Source: Panagrolaimus kolymaensis (taxonomy: Eukaryota > Nematoda > Chromadorea > Rhabditida > Panagrolaimidae). Taken from it: a DNA stretch of 64,000 bases. Both the position numbers and the translations under genes were made by a program. Below the pieces are notes generated by a model. The model was not told the DNA's origin, did not search any database, and was given only the letters and a program-made list of their open reading frames with translations. The stretch's first letter is position 1. The number at the start of each line of letters is the position of its first letter. This document shows positions 63,801-64,000 of the stretch, piece after piece. The DNA lies in contig JAJQJQ010000032.1 in assembly GCA_028622995.1 (NCBI GenBank), forward strand, positions 2,542,001 to 2,606,000, written 5' to 3'.

Positions 63801-64000
63801 CAAAAAAACAAAGAAAAATATTAAAAAATAAGATCTGCTGAAGGGGAAAAAATTATTTGTTTCATAATTAAAATTTTTGATTAAGGTATCATCTAAATGC
63901 TTGATACATGTGTTCAACGAAAAAAGTTCATCGATTGAGGTACTTCCCGTGCATGCGATTCAAAATCCCGTTGAGAATAATTTTAATATATTTAATAATG

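Larger units (their letters stand above)
1003..64000. repeat. Satellite DNA array (183-bp core family), truncated by the window end
   Basis: The array is about 63 kb of uninterrupted head-to-tail repeats, all in one orientation. The elementary unit is a 183-bp core. On the plus strand it runs from AACGAAAAAAGTTCATCGA, through CCCGTGCATGCGATTCAAAA, to CCATATCTCCAATTCAAG and CTTGATACATGTGTTC. Most cores are followed by a 165-bp insert (348-bp unit). Nine units carry a different 510-bp insert (694-bp unit). From lengths I estimate roughly 150 copies of the 165-bp insert. Core subtypes: alpha has CCCGTTGAGAATAA, AAGCCC and GTTTCA; beta has CCCATTGGGAATAA, AAGACC, GATTCACTTTTG and CTCAAAGC; gamma is beta-like but has CCCATTCGGAATAA and CTCTATGC. 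No inverted copies were seen. Confidence 0.98.
54202..64000. repeat. 344/347/348-bp unit subarray, cut by the window end
   Basis: Mixed alpha, beta and gamma units, with a cluster of 347-bp beta units (AATTAATTAAAATATTT) at 58.1-63.3 kb. Inserts are all of the TTTTGAAATG type. Three insert-free core junctions occur near 56.28, 57.15 and 57.68 kb. The last 85 bp (63916-64000) is a partial alpha core, so the array continues beyond the window. Confidence 0.9.

Noticed and set aside
1003..64000. CRISPR array
   Set aside because: The repeats are hundreds of bases long, directly abutting or separated by conserved inserts, with no unique spacers and no cas genes.

Overview
The window is almost entirely one AT-rich satellite DNA array. 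It starts sharply at about base 1003 and runs, still in the same repeat family, to the last base at 64000, where it is cut mid-monomer. Only the first ~1 kb is non-repetitive. An array of this size, with nested higher-order structure and no gene-dense DNA, points to a eukaryotic nuclear genome and to pericentromeric, subtelomeric or other heterochromatin. An animal, perhaps an insect, is plausible, but the sequence alone does not fix the taxon. There are no rRNA or tRNA genes, no CRISPR array and no recognisable transposase. The many open frames inside the array are by-products of a 183-bp (61-codon) period, so I do not annotate them as genes.

Layout. (1) 1-1002: unique flank with a decayed protein-coding remnant on the minus strand (55-345), a weak 66-codon frame (454-654, minus) and a perfect 12-bp-arm palindrome (937-961) 41 bp before the array. 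(2) 1003-2179: pure tandem 183-bp monomers ('core'). (3) 2180-8758: runs of one to five cores separated by a 165-bp segment ('insert') that always enters at the same base of the core and is bounded by an 18-bp direct repeat. (4) 8759-42425: almost every core carries the insert, giving 348-bp units, or 344 bp when a 4-bp GCTT is missing. The core subtypes are called alpha, beta and gamma here, and they change along the array. (5) 42426-54201: nine copies of a 694-bp unit ('C') interleaved with 344/348-bp units in 1730-bp higher-order repeats. C has 510 bp of different sequence at the same insertion point, followed by a diverged 184-bp core. (6) 54202-64000: return to 344/347/348-bp units.

How it evolved. 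Private mutations shared at fixed offsets (871, 1730, 1735, 2076, 3361, 3476, 3486 and 3824 bp) show repeated block duplication by unequal exchange. One crossover can be placed within about 54 bp (47887-47940). Chimeric monomers show further exchange or conversion between subtypes. The most interesting points are the fixed-site nested architecture shared by the 348-bp and C units, the C unit being twice 347 bp long with a visibly homologous 3' half, and a partial CENP-B-box-like motif at the core junction.
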